Below are positions 16,952 to 26,060 of a DNA stretch of 64,000 nt, piece after piece; within the stretch, counting starts at the first letter, position 1; each line of letters begins with the position of its first letter. The stretch covers positions 310,001-374,000 of the forward strand of contig CAKQTZ010000003.1 of the NCBI GenBank assembly GCA_934277375.1, read 5' to 3'. The translations under genes were made by a program, and so were the position numbers. Below the pieces are notes generated by a model. The model did not search any database. It was not told where the DNA came from and was given only the letters and a program-made list of their open reading frames with translations. This DNA comes from an uncultured Coprococcus sp. (lineage in GTDB: Bacteria > Bacillota > Clostridia > Lachnospirales > Lachnospiraceae).

Positions 16952-17782
16952 TTATATCGCTATCGGTATATTCTTGACCTGTGGACCTGTGACGTAGTCT
17001 TCTATAACAAAATCATCCAAAGTAAAGTCATAAAAATTCTTCACATCAGGATTCATTTTGAATTTTGGAGCCGGATATGTCGGTCTGGATATTAGTTCTT
17101 TTATAATAGGTATATGCCTGTCATATATATGTGCATCCGCAATCACATGCACCAGTTCTCCAGGTTTAAATCCTGTAACCTGTGCCAGCATATGCACAAG
17201 AGCCGCATATTGGACAACATTCCAGTTATTAGCTGCCAGGACATCCTGGGATCTCTGGTTCAGTATTGCATTCAGGCGGTCACCTGTAACATTAAACGTC
17301 ATACTGTAAGCACAAGGATACAGATTCATCTCATGCAGATCCTGATGCACATAGATATTTGTCATCATTCTTCTGCTGTACGGATTAGTCTTCAGATCAT
17401 AAATGAGGCGGTCTACCTGATCCATCACACCTTCTTTATACTCATGCTTCACCCCAAGCTGATAGCCATATGCCTTTCCTATAGATCCATCCTCATCTGC
17501 CCAGCTGTCCCATATGTGGCTTTTCAGATCATGCACGTTATTCGATTTCTTCTGCCATATCCACAATATCTCATCAATCGCAGACTTTATATATGTCTTT
17601 CTGAGAGTGATGGCCGGAAACTCCTTCGACAAATCATATCTGTTCACCACGCCAAAGCGCTTAATGGTATATGCAGAAGTACCATCCTCCCATTTAGGTC
17701 TGACCTTTTCCCCCTCAGTACTGTAACCATTATCTATTATATCCCTGCACATGTTTATAAAAATATCATCAGCACAACTCAT
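16952..17782 (-). CDS. thyA: thymidylate synthase (ThyA type)
   Basis: Methylates dUMP to dTMP with methylene-tetrahydrofolate; 276 residues. The active-site Cys lies in LYPCAYSMTFNV; nucleotide-binding residues follow in NQRSQDVLAANNWNV and HVIADAHIYDRH. GGAGGAG precedes the ATG and a strong promoter lies at 17842-17870. It heads the thyA-folA operon. Confidence 0.96.
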   Translation of the reverse strand: MSCADDIFINMCRDIIDNGYSTEGEKVRPKWEDGTSAYTIKRFGVVNRYDLSKEFPAITLRKTYIKSAIDEILWIWQKKSNNVHDLKSHIWDSWADEDGSIGKAYGYQLGVKHEYKEGVMDQVDRLIYDLKTNPYSRRMMTNIYVHQDLHEMNLYPCAYSMTFNVTGDRLNAILNQRSQDVLAANNWNVVQYAALVHMLAQVTGFKPGELVHVIADAHIYDRHIPIIKELISRPTYPAPKFKMNPDVKNFYDFTLDDFVIEDYVTGPQVKNIPIAI

Positions 17783-17841
17783 ATTTTCTACTCCTCCGAA
17801 TTGTAATATATGTGTGAATTATATATACACATACTTTGTGT

Positions 17842-17870
17842 ATTATAGCACAGGCCGTGCTTTATGTAAA
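17842..17870 (-). promoter_or_regulatory. thyA-folA promoter
   Basis: TTTACA and TATAAT on the minus strand, spacer 17, about 60 bases before thyA. Confidence 0.75.
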
Positions 17871-17901
17871 AATTATTACATATAGACATGTATTTTATTA
17901 C

Positions 17902-17936
17902 ATTGTACACACAGGCTGTTGATTTTTATGTACAAT
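17902..17936. promoter_or_regulatory. spaced inverted repeat upstream of the XRE pair
   Basis: ATTGTACA (17902-17909) and TGTACAAT (17929-17936) are perfect inverted arms 27 bases centre to centre. The right arm includes TACAAT, a possible -10 for the plus-strand XRE genes. The layout fits a dimeric repressor controlling itself, and possibly the divergent thyA promoter. Confidence 0.45.
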
Positions 17937-17962
17937 ACACTCAGTAGAAAGGAGGTGAACAT

Positions 17963-18355
17963 ATGGGTTATACCAATCCACTGCCCGCCCTGTTAAGATA
18001 TTTCAGAAAAAAGGCAGGTCTCACCCAGACTGATGTCGCGGAATCCCTGTCTATATCAAGATCTGGTTATGCCAACTATGAAGAGGGAAGAAATCTTCCA
18101 AACATCGAACAGACCATCGCTCTGTCCGAGCTTCTGGATCACGATTTTCTATATGCTTATACGCTTTCATCCAGATATATGCAGGAAGTCCCACAGGAAA
18201 ACCAGCTGGTCATGGAGTCAAACACTTACATGTCCGCAATAGAATCAAATCAGAACACAGCAGATCTGCTGAACAATTATCTTACATTAAATTCCAATGA
18301 CAGAAAACTAATTGATTCTTTCGTAAAAAATCTTTCTGAAAAATCCACAACATAA
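17963..18355 (+). CDS. XRE-family transcriptional regulator
   Basis: 130 residues with an N-terminal helix-turn-helix of the Cro/C1 type at about 10-65 (LRYFRKKAGLTQTDVAESL, SRSGYANYEEGRNLPNIEQ) and a short helical C-terminus with no enzyme domain. AAAGGAGGTG precedes the ATG. It lies 14 bases before a second XRE gene, and the two form a short plus-strand operon divergent from thyA. Target unknown; the inverted repeat at 17902-17936 is the obvious candidate. Confidence 0.85.
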   Translation: MGYTNPLPALLRYFRKKAGLTQTDVAESLSISRSGYANYEEGRNLPNIEQTIALSELLDHDFLYAYTLSSRYMQEVPQENQLVMESNTYMSAIESNQNTADLLNNYLTLNSNDRKLIDSFVKNLSEKSTT

Positions 18356-18369
18356 AAAGGGGTAATTAA

Positions 18370-18795
18370 ATGATTGAAAAAAAACCGTCCTTCACAGATC
18401 CGAAGGACATACAATTCGAATGTGCCGTAGCAGGAAACGCTTTGAGATCGCTCAGACTATCACGTGGTTACCGTCAACAGGATCTTGCATCCAAACTGGA
18501 AATATCCACATCCGCCTATTCCCACTACGAATGCGGCGATAGAATCCCTGATCTCGCAAGCCTTATAACGTTGTCCAATTTCTATGAGATAAATATCAAT
18601 TATCTCATCCTGCTGACATGTATAGACACGGCAAAGAAATATGGTATCTCTTCATCAGAGGTATTTAAAGCCTACAGTTATGGCAGGACTGTTCCCGAAG
18701 ATGAAGCTGCACTGCTCGCTTACTGCAGTCAGTTGTCACCGGTCAACAAAGAGAACCTGTTATTGTTCTTGGATGCAGCAGTAAAGATGTCATAG
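18370..18795 (+). CDS. XRE-family transcriptional regulator, second copy
   Basis: 141 residues; helix-turn-helix at about 22-78 (LRSLRLSRGYRQQDLASKL, STSAYSHYECGDRIPDLAS). It is clearly related in layout to its upstream neighbour but not near-identical. Its stop codon overlaps the convergent gene on the other strand (18790-18795), so no terminator can separate them. Confidence 0.85.
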   Translation: MIEKKPSFTDPKDIQFECAVAGNALRSLRLSRGYRQQDLASKLEISTSAYSHYECGDRIPDLASLITLSNFYEININYLILLTCIDTAKKYGISSSEVFKAYSYGRTVPEDEAALLAYCSQLSPVNKENLLLFLDAAVKMS

Positions 18796-19668
18796 CGCCG
18801 CAATCCTTTTGTTAAGTTCATTCAGGACTCTTTTCTTATCGGTGCTCCACTGTGGCGCCACAAGAACATTTTTAGGTCCATCACCTGTAAAACGATGGAC
18901 AACCATATCAGAAGGCAGCTCCATTAAAAGATCACACAGTATATCAGTATATTCATCAAATGAAAGAACATGAAACATTCCACCATTATACATTTTCTCA
19001 AGTTCTGTGCCCTTAATGACATGCAGAAGTTGAAGTTTTATACCATCAGCTCCGCTGTCTATAATATGGTGCACGGTATTTATCATGTCTCTCTTCTTTT
19101 CACCCGGAAGGCCTATTATCATATGAACTATGATGTGTATTCCAAGTTCATTAAGCCTTTTCATGGCATCATCATATACATCCAGTGTATAACATCTGTT
19201 TATGAGTTCAGCAGTTTTTTCATTTGAGGTCTGAAGCCCAAGTTCTATCCATACCGGTTTCACATAGTTAAGTTCTCTTATCATCTCTATCACATCCGGA
19301 CCAATACAATCCGGTCTTGTGGCTATAGAGACTACAGCTATATCGTCCCTGCGTGCCGCAGACATAAATTTTTCTCTCAGGCTCCGGATATCCCCATATG
19401 TATTCGTAAACGACTGAAAATATGCTATAAATCTTTTGCATTTACTCTTATCTGATATTCTTTTCTTGGCAAGTTCTATCTGCTCTTCTATGTTCAATGA
19501 AGCATCTTCTGAAAAATCGCCAGATCCACTGGCACTGCAAAAAATACATCCACCTGTTCCAGCCTTACCATCACGGTTGGGACAGGTGGTTCCCGCATTC
19601 AACGATATCTTATATAATTTCTCACCAAATGTATCTCTTATATACGCATTTGTTGTATATATGTTCAT
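18790..19668 (-). CDS. radical SAM protein, TIGR01212/YhcC family
   Basis: 292 residues. The cluster-binding motif is the family-specific long form: TTCPNRDGKAGTGGCIFC near residue 28-45, instead of the plain CxxxCxxC. The barrel core (VSIATRPDCIGPDVIEMI, WIELGLQTSNEKTAELINR, IVHMIIGLPGE) is intact. The family's substrate is not established to my knowledge. It starts 13 bases after the ppaC stop and probably shares its transcript. It ends in a 6-base overlap with the convergent XRE gene. Confidence 0.88.
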   Translation of the reverse strand: MNIYTTNAYIRDTFGEKLYKISLNAGTTCPNRDGKAGTGGCIFCSASGSGDFSEDASLNIEEQIELAKKRISDKSKCKRFIAYFQSFTNTYGDIRSLREKFMSAARRDDIAVVSIATRPDCIGPDVIEMIRELNYVKPVWIELGLQTSNEKTAELINRCYTLDVYDDAMKRLNELGIHIIVHMIIGLPGEKKRDMINTVHHIIDSGADGIKLQLLHVIKGTELEKMYNGGMFHVLSFDEYTDILCDLLMELPSDMVVHRFTGDGPKNVLVAPQWSTDKKRVLNELNKRIAAL

Positions 19669-19681
19669 ATACCCTTACCTT

Positions 19682-21328
19682 CTATATCTGATGTGTTGCC
19701 TTGACGAGGGCCGGTATGATCTGCTTCTTTCTGGATACAATTCCAGAAAGATATGCATAACTGTTCTCCAGCTGTACGTCAAACGCCTTGCTGCACAACT
19801 CCTGCGCATTATCTCCCACACATATGACGCCAGATCCCTCCTGCAATATATTGGTCATGGCAAACAATACAACATCACATCCAGGTTCCCTATATCCACT
19901 AAGATAATCACTCATACCTGCACGTATTCTCTCTATCTCCTTCTCATTCACAGAGTTGATCTGTCCAACTGCAACTACCATATCGCCAATATCGAATTTT
20001 TTAAAATCCTGATGAAGTATCTCATCCATGGTCTTATCCTTGAGATTGCTTCCCGCATCGAACATCTCCATGGCAAATTCATATATATCTATCTCTGCAA
20101 GCCTTGCAAGCTCCTTGGCAGCAGCCTCATCTATGAATGTACATGTTGGAGACTTGAATGCCAGCGTATCAGACAATATTGCCGCGCAGAGAAGTCCAGC
20201 TATCGGCTTATCTATCTTCACATTCTGCTCTTTGTACATCTGGTATATGATCGTCGCAGTACAGCCAAGAGGCTGATTCCTGAAATATACCGGATTCATA
20301 GTCTCTATATTTGCTATTCTATGGTGGTCTATTATCTCCAGTATCTCAGCATTCTCTACGCCGTCAACAGACTGAGTCCTCTCATTGTGATCCACAAGTA
20401 TGAGCTGCTTCTTCCTCGCATTGATGTAGTTACGTCTCGATACAAGTCCCTTATAATTGCCATAGCCATCCGTCACAGGGAAATATCTCACCCTGGTCTT
20501 TGCCATGGTGGTCTTAAGAGTATCTATATCATCATCTTCATAAAAAGTCATGATACGATCTCTTATCATAAAGAATCCAATAGGCATGCTCTGTCCGATA
20601 AGTCTGGCAACAGCATAAGTATCCGTAGGCGTTACGACAACCGCACACCCCTTATTCTTCGCAAATTCCAGGACAACATCAGATATACTGTTCACAAGAC
20701 AGACTATAAGCATGCTTGCTCCGCAGTTTATGGCTGCAAGCTGAGCTTCAACCCTGTCACTCACTATGACTATGTCATTTTCCTTTACATGCCTCTCAAG
20801 AATATCGACCTGAGCAGCCCCTACGATCACTCTTCCATCTTTAACATATTCTTCGGCATCACCATACACAAGCTCTCCATTTATAGTATCTATTATATGT
20901 GAGAACCTTGTGCCGGCTATGAATAGGGAATTATCATCCTTCTCAAGCATATATGCCTCAGCAATATCTCCGACAGTTATGATTCCTTTTATCTTGCCGT
21001 TATTGACAACCGGAAGTGTCGTTGCATCGTTATCCTGCATTATCTCGAACGCTCTCTTCATGGTGATATTTCCCGACACACCATCAACTATTCTGTATGC
21101 TATATCCTTCACCTGAACATTGACATTACTCACAAGTGCGGGTGTCTTCACACCGAAATAATCAAGGACAAACTGCGTCTCTTTATTTATATTTCCTGCT
21201 CTCTTTGGAATGTATTTGTTCTCATGCTGATTTTTCAGATTGGCGTACGCAATCGCTGAACATATGGAATCCGTATCAGGGTTCTTGTGTCCTATGACAA
21301 ACACCTCATCTGTAGGAACATTATGCAT
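19682..21328 (-). CDS. ppaC: manganese-dependent inorganic pyrophosphatase with CBS-DRTGG insert
   Basis: Hydrolyses pyrophosphate to phosphate; 548 residues against about 310 for the plain enzyme. The DHH phosphoesterase N-terminus (VIGHKNPDTDSICSAIAYA) is followed by a CBS pair and a DRTGG-type domain (about 65-290), then LVDHNERTQSV, EIIDHHRIANIE and the C-terminal DHHA2 domain. CBS-containing PpaC enzymes are regulated by adenine nucleotides, so activity here is probably sensitive to energy state. Start after AGAGGTG. Confidence 0.92.
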   Translation of the reverse strand: MHNVPTDEVFVIGHKNPDTDSICSAIAYANLKNQHENKYIPKRAGNINKETQFVLDYFGVKTPALVSNVNVQVKDIAYRIVDGVSGNITMKRAFEIMQDNDATTLPVVNNGKIKGIITVGDIAEAYMLEKDDNSLFIAGTRFSHIIDTINGELVYGDAEEYVKDGRVIVGAAQVDILERHVKENDIVIVSDRVEAQLAAINCGASMLIVCLVNSISDVVLEFAKNKGCAVVVTPTDTYAVARLIGQSMPIGFFMIRDRIMTFYEDDDIDTLKTTMAKTRVRYFPVTDGYGNYKGLVSRRNYINARKKQLILVDHNERTQSVDGVENAEILEIIDHHRIANIETMNPVYFRNQPLGCTATIIYQMYKEQNVKIDKPIAGLLCAAILSDTLAFKSPTCTFIDEAAAKELARLAEIDIYEFAMEMFDAGSNLKDKTMDEILHQDFKKFDIGDMVVAVGQINSVNEKEIERIRAGMSDYLSGYREPGCDVVLFAMTNILQEGSGVICVGDNAQELCSKAFDVQLENSYAYLSGIVSRKKQIIPALVKATHQI

Positions 21329-21431
21329 ATTTCACCTCTTATTTCTATCATATAATAATGTTTATATTTTCTGTGCAGTTAATGAGATATATTTATAGCC
21401 TCCCATTTGATAACAAGAATAAATTGAATGA

Positions 21432-21479
21432 GGCAAAATGACACCCCCTTTAACGTTGTATATCATTTTGCCCCATTTT
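21432..21479. terminator. hairpin downstream of carB
   Basis: Arms GGCAAAATGA (21432-21441) and TCATTTTGCC (21463-21472) with a 21-base loop. The T-rich flank lies on the plus-strand side, whereas the gene it would serve (carB) runs minus. It may act in both directions or be a 3' stabiliser. Confidence 0.45.
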
Positions 21480-21573
21480 TTATCTTTTTAGCCACACTAT
21501 ATTTCATGTATTGTCATGCATACGCACGGCACTCTATAACCACATCAATCTTAACCTTATATTTCACAGATTA

Positions 21574-24500
21574 TTATATCTCACTTATATCAACAAGTGA
21601 AAGTTTTGTAGTGTCAGCGGTCTCAAGACTAGTAAGCAGCGCATCAGCTGTATCAAGGCTTGTAAGACATGTAACGCCTGTTTCGACAGCATGACGTCTG
21701 ATGATAAATCCATCCTTGCTTCGCTCAACACCCTGTGATGGAGTGTCGATTATCAGATCGATCTCATGGCTCAGTATCAGGTCAAGCAGATTTGGTGATG
21801 GCTCCTCAACCTTGTTGATGAGCTTTGCAGGAACACCGTTCTCATTGAGAACTCTGCATGTGCTTCTTGTTGAGTATATCTCATATCCAAGAGCAGCAAA
21901 TCTCTTGCCGATACTTATAGCATCCATCTTATCTGAATCCTTGACTGTAAGGATCATCTTCTTGGTCTTTGGAAGATTGATTCCTGCTCCAAGGAATGCC
22001 TTGTACAGAGCCTCATTGTAGTTCTTGGATATACCAAGGCACTCTCCTGTTGACTTCATCTCAGGTCCAAGGCTTATCTCAGCTCCTCTGATCTTCTCAA
22101 ATGAGAATACAGGCTTCTTGATAGCGAAGTACTCTGACTCAGGCTGAAGTCCAGGTGTATAACCCATATCCTTGATCTTCTCGCCTGTGATAACACGTGT
22201 TGCAAGATCAACGATAGGTATTCCTGTTACCTTGCTTATATATGGAACCGTACGGCTTGAACGAGGATTTACCTCTATTACATATACCTCATCATTGTAT
22301 GCTATAAACTGTATATTTATAAGTCCGATTACGTGCAGGCTGTTTGCCAGCTTCTTGGTGTAATCAGCGATGACTCTCTTTGTCTTTGGAGAAAGCGTCT
22401 GAGCAGGATATACGGAGATACTGTCTCCTGAGTGAATTCCGGCTCTCTCAACATGCTCCATGATACCAGGGATAAGTATGTCGTCGCCATCACATACAGC
22501 ATCAACCTCAACCTCTTTACCCATGATGTATTTATCTACAAGTATTGGATGCTCCTGGGTATGTCTGTTGATGATATCCATGAACTCTATTATATCCTTA
22601 TCAGAGATCGCTATCTGCATTCCCTGACCACCGAGAACGTATGAAGGTCTTACAAGTACAGGATAACCCAGCTCATTTGCGGCCTCAAGAGCCTGCTCTC
22701 TTGTAAATACAGTCTTGCCGGCAGGTCTTGGTATACAGCATTTCTCAAGGATCTCATCAAAGAGCTCTCTGTCCTCTGCTGCATCTACATTCTCTGCGCT
22801 TGTTCCAAGGATTGGTACTCCCATCTCCATAAGTGCCTCTGTGAGCTTGATAGCTGTCTGTCCACCGAACTGTACAACAGCACCGTCCGGATGCTCAAGA
22901 TTGACGATTGCCTCAACATCCTCAGCTGTAAGTGGCTCGAAGTAAAGCTTGTTTGCTATATCAAAGTCTGTACTAACTGTCTCAGGGTTGTTGTTGACGA
23001 TGATAGTCTCATAACCCTTTCTTTCGAATGCCCATGTGCTGTGGACTGAGCAGTAATCGAACTCGATACCCTGACCGATTCTGATAGGACCTGATCCAAG
23101 AACCATGACTTTCTTTCTTGAGTTGTCCTCTGCAACCTCGTTCTCCAGAGAATCAAAGCATGAATAGTAGTATGGAGTCATGGCATCAAACTCTGCTGCA
23201 CATGTATCAACCATCTTGAAATGTGCTGTTACGCCGTAGTCGTAACGCATCTGTCTGATCTCTTTCTCTGTCTTGCCTGTGAGTCTTGCGATAACCTTGT
23301 CTGGGAACTCTACTCTCTTGATCTCCTTCATGAGCTCCTTGGAGATATCTCCCTTAGACTCGATTATCTTTCTCTCAGCCTTTACAAGGTTGTGTATCTT
23401 GTCTATGAACCATCTGTCGATCTTGGTGATGTCATAGATCTGATCGTATGATATTCCACGTCTTATAGCCTCAGCTATGACATAGATACGTCTGTCATCT
23501 ACATGTCCGAGGAGCTTTATAACTTCCTCATCTGTCATATCTTTGTATCTGCTTGACCAGAGACTGTCTACATGCTGCTCCAGTGAACGGAGAGCCTTCA
23601 TAAGTGCACCCTCAAAGTTTGTACAGATACTCATAACCTCACCGGTTGCCTTCATCTGTGTTGTCAGATCATGGTCAGCGGCGATGAATTTATCAAATGG
23701 AAGTCTAGGGATCTTGACAACCACGTAATCAAGTGCCGGCTCAAAGCTGGCATATGTCTTCTTTGTAATAGCGTTCTTGATCTCATCCAGATTGTATCCA
23801 AGAGCGATCTTGGCTGAAACCTTTGCGATAGGATATCCTGTTGCCTTTGATGCAAGGGCTGATGATCTTGAAACTCTTGGGTTTACCTCGATAACACAGT
23901 ACTCAAATGAATTAGGGTTTAGAGCGAACTGAACGTTACATCCACCCTTGATGTTGAGCTCTGAGATAATGTTCAGTGCTGAACTTCTGAGCATCTGGTA
24001 TTCCTTATCTCCAAGTGTCTGTGATGGAGCTACTACTATAGAATCTCCTGTGTGGACTCCGACAGGATCAAGGTTCTCCATGTTACATACAGTTATACAT
24101 GTACCATTTGCATCACGCATAACCTCGTACTCGATTTCCTTCCAACCGGCGATACATCTCTCGACAAGAACCTGTCCGACACGTGAAAGTCTCAGACCAT
24201 TCATGAGGATCTCCTTGAACTCTTCCTCGTTGTTGGCGATACCACCACCTGAACCTCCAAGTGTATAAGCAGGACGGAGAACTACAGGATATCCGATCTT
24301 CTTTACAAAGTTGAGACCTCCCTGTACAGTTGTAACGACCTCCGAAGGTGCTACAGGCTCATGGATCTTCTCCATAGTCTTCTTGAACTCAAGTCTGTCC
24401 TCGGCCTTCTTGATGGTTGTTGATGATGTTCCTATGAGAAGTACGTCATGCTCTCTTAAGAAACCTGACTCATCAAGCTCCATGGCGATGTTGAGGGCTG

Positions 24501-24780
24501 CCTGACCACCGAGTGTCGGCAGAAGGCTGTCCGGCTTCTCCTTCTCGATAATAGCCTTTACAACATCAACTGTAAGAGGCTCAATATATACCTTATCTGC
24601 GATATCCTTATCTGTCATGATGGTTGCAGGGTTTGAGTTGATGAGAACAACGCACAGTCCCTCTTCCTTAAGAGAACGGCACGCCTGTGTTCCGGCGTAA
24701 TCAAACTCAGCAGCCTGACCGATGACTATAGGACCTGATCCGATAACTACAACCTTTTTTATATTAGGATTCTTTGGCAT
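21574..24780 (-). CDS. carB: carbamoyl-phosphate synthase large subunit
   Basis: 1068 residues, full length. Two homologous ATP-grasp halves make carboxyphosphate and then carbamoyl phosphate: the first opens GSGPIVIGQAAEFDYAGTQ, the second GSGPIRIGQGIEFDYCS near 560. The C-terminal MGS-like allosteric domain (from about 930) is present, with YSTRSTCRVLNENG and DTPSQG. The start codon overlaps the carA stop by one base (TAATG), so the two are translationally coupled. A second carB begins at 62960. Confidence 0.96.
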   Translation of the reverse strand: MPKNPNIKKVVVIGSGPIVIGQAAEFDYAGTQACRSLKEEGLCVVLINSNPATIMTDKDIADKVYIEPLTVDVVKAIIEKEKPDSLLPTLGGQAALNIAMELDESGFLREHDVLLIGTSSTTIKKAEDRLEFKKTMEKIHEPVAPSEVVTTVQGGLNFVKKIGYPVVLRPAYTLGGSGGGIANNEEEFKEILMNGLRLSRVGQVLVERCIAGWKEIEYEVMRDANGTCITVCNMENLDPVGVHTGDSIVVAPSQTLGDKEYQMLRSSALNIISELNIKGGCNVQFALNPNSFEYCVIEVNPRVSRSSALASKATGYPIAKVSAKIALGYNLDEIKNAITKKTYASFEPALDYVVVKIPRLPFDKFIAADHDLTTQMKATGEVMSICTNFEGALMKALRSLEQHVDSLWSSRYKDMTDEEVIKLLGHVDDRRIYVIAEAIRRGISYDQIYDITKIDRWFIDKIHNLVKAERKIIESKGDISKELMKEIKRVEFPDKVIARLTGKTEKEIRQMRYDYGVTAHFKMVDTCAAEFDAMTPYYYSCFDSLENEVAEDNSRKKVMVLGSGPIRIGQGIEFDYCSVHSTWAFERKGYETIIVNNNPETVSTDFDIANKLYFEPLTAEDVEAIVNLEHPDGAVVQFGGQTAIKLTEALMEMGVPILGTSAENVDAAEDRELFDEILEKCCIPRPAGKTVFTREQALEAANELGYPVLVRPSYVLGGQGMQIAISDKDIIEFMDIINRHTQEHPILVDKYIMGKEVEVDAVCDGDDILIPGIMEHVERAGIHSGDSISVYPAQTLSPKTKRVIADYTKKLANSLHVIGLINIQFIAYNDEVYVIEVNPRSSRTVPYISKVTGIPIVDLATRVITGEKIKDMGYTPGLQPESEYFAIKKPVFSFEKIRGAEISLGPEMKSTGECLGISKNYNEALYKAFLGAGINLPKTKKMILTVKDSDKMDAISIGKRFAALGYEIYSTRSTCRVLNENGVPAKLINKVEEPSPNLLDLILSHEIDLIIDTPSQGVERSKDGFIIRRHAVETGVTCLTSLDTADALLTSLETADTTKLSLVDISEI

Positions 24781-25853
24781 TACTTTGACACCTCCATCAT
24801 ATTCATAAATGTATCAAACAGTGAATCTGTATCCAGCGGACCTGCACATGCCTCCGGATGGAACTGAACTGTCTGTGCATTCTTTCCAAGATAGTGAACT
24901 CCCTCTACTGTTCCGTCATTTACATTGACGAAGCTGACCTCTGCGATCTTTCTGTCGAGGCTGTCTTCCTTGACCATATATCCGTGATTCTGTGTTGAAA
25001 TATATACCTTGCCTGTCTTCATATCTCTTACAGGATGATTTGCGCCTCTGTGACCATACTTCATCTTCTCTGTATCTCCGCCGTTGGCAAGTGCCATAAG
25101 CTGATGTCCAAGACATATTGCAAAAATTGGAATATCTGTATCGAAAAGCTTCTTTACCTGAGCTATTGTGACCTTACACTCCTTCGGATCTCCAGGACCA
25201 TTTGTAAGCATGATTCCGTCCGGAGCGTCTGCGATGATCTCCTCAGCAGGTGTCTCTGCAGGATATACTGTGACCTGACAGCCTCTTGCAAGGAGTGACT
25301 TGACGATGTTCTTCTTGACACCGAGATCGATGACTGCAACCTTGAATCCGTCACCAGGATAGAACATTTTCTCCTTACATGTTACATCGAGAACAACATG
25401 TCCCATCTTCCATGCCTTAATACGCTTCATGCACTCATCAAGATCATAATTCTCATCAGTAGTGATCATACCTCTCATGGTACCATCTTTTCTGAGGATC
25501 TTGGTAAGTGTTCTGGTGTCTATTCCCTCTATACCAGTTATATTATTCTCAACAAGAAATTCGTTTATGGTCATCTCGCTTCTGAAATTGCTAGGCGTCT
25601 TGCAGAGCTCTCTAACAATGAATCCTGACTGCCATGGTCTGCCAGCCTCCATATCCTCTCTGCATATACCATAGTTGCCTATAAGCGGATATGTCATACA
25701 TACTGACTGCCCTGCATATGATGGATCTGTAAGAATTTCCAGATAGCCGGTCATCGAAGTATTGAATACTATCTCACTGATTATCTCGTCAGTAGAGCCA
25801 ATACTTTTACCTTCAAACACGTGTCCGTCTTCAAGTATCAAAAAAGCTTTCAT
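24780..25853 (-). CDS. carA: carbamoyl-phosphate synthase small subunit
   Basis: Glutaminase subunit that feeds ammonia to CarB; 357 residues from the ATG at 25853 (AAAGGA upstream). It has the N-terminal CPSase domain (ILEDGHVFEGKSIG, FNTSMTGYLEILTDPSYAGQ) and a class I amidotransferase domain with the nucleophile in AICLGHQLMALA near 253 and the catalytic His-Glu in FHPEA. It heads carA-carB behind a promoter and a structured leader. Confidence 0.96.
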   Translation of the reverse strand: MKAFLILEDGHVFEGKSIGSTDEIISEIVFNTSMTGYLEILTDPSYAGQSVCMTYPLIGNYGICREDMEAGRPWQSGFIVRELCKTPSNFRSEMTINEFLVENNITGIEGIDTRTLTKILRKDGTMRGMITTDENYDLDECMKRIKAWKMGHVVLDVTCKEKMFYPGDGFKVAVIDLGVKKNIVKSLLARGCQVTVYPAETPAEEIIADAPDGIMLTNGPGDPKECKVTIAQVKKLFDTDIPIFAICLGHQLMALANGGDTEKMKYGHRGANHPVRDMKTGKVYISTQNHGYMVKEDSLDRKIAEVSFVNVNDGTVEGVHYLGKNAQTVQFHPEACAGPLDTDSLFDTFMNMMEVSK

Positions 25854-25890
25854 AATCGTATTCCTTTCGTTTTTTCTATTTTTGCTCAAA

Positions 25891-25949
25891 AAAAAAGAGT
25901 GAAAACGGGGAAATGCTTGAGATAACCCACATTTATTGGCCTCTTTTTT
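25891..25949 (-). promoter_or_regulatory. structured leader of carAB
   Basis: Minus-strand arms AAAAAAGAG (25941-25949) and CTCTTTTTT (25891-25899) could pair around 41 bases. Inside, AAATG pairs with CATTT, and TGGG in that loop can pair with CCCC just beyond it, the topology of a small pseudoknot. The distal arm continues into a U-run, so the outer stem could act as an attenuator. The predicted start site falls inside the first arm, which weakens the outer stem. No known riboswitch class is claimed. Confidence 0.35.
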
Positions 25950-25952
25950 CTT

Positions 25953-25981
25953 AATTTAATAAATACTACCACATTTGACAA
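25953..25981 (-). promoter_or_regulatory. carAB promoter
   Basis: TTGTCA and TAAATT on the minus strand with a 17-base spacer, about 100 bases before carA. Confidence 0.6.
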
Positions 25982-26060
25982 GGTGGTACAATATTTTTTT
26001 CGATATATTTTTTATTTTTGTGTTCACGACAAAAAAATGAATTTTAATCCAATTTTTTTA

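Noticed and set aside
19436..20902. 488-residue plus-strand open frame across two minus-strand genes
   Set aside because: It lies opposite the radical SAM and ppaC genes, which are clearly real, and its translation shows no domain.
25891..25949. preQ1-I riboswitch, suggested by the hairpin-plus-tail topology and nearby queH
   Set aside because: The conserved preQ1 loop and tail bases are not recognisable, and the element precedes carA, not a queuosine gene.
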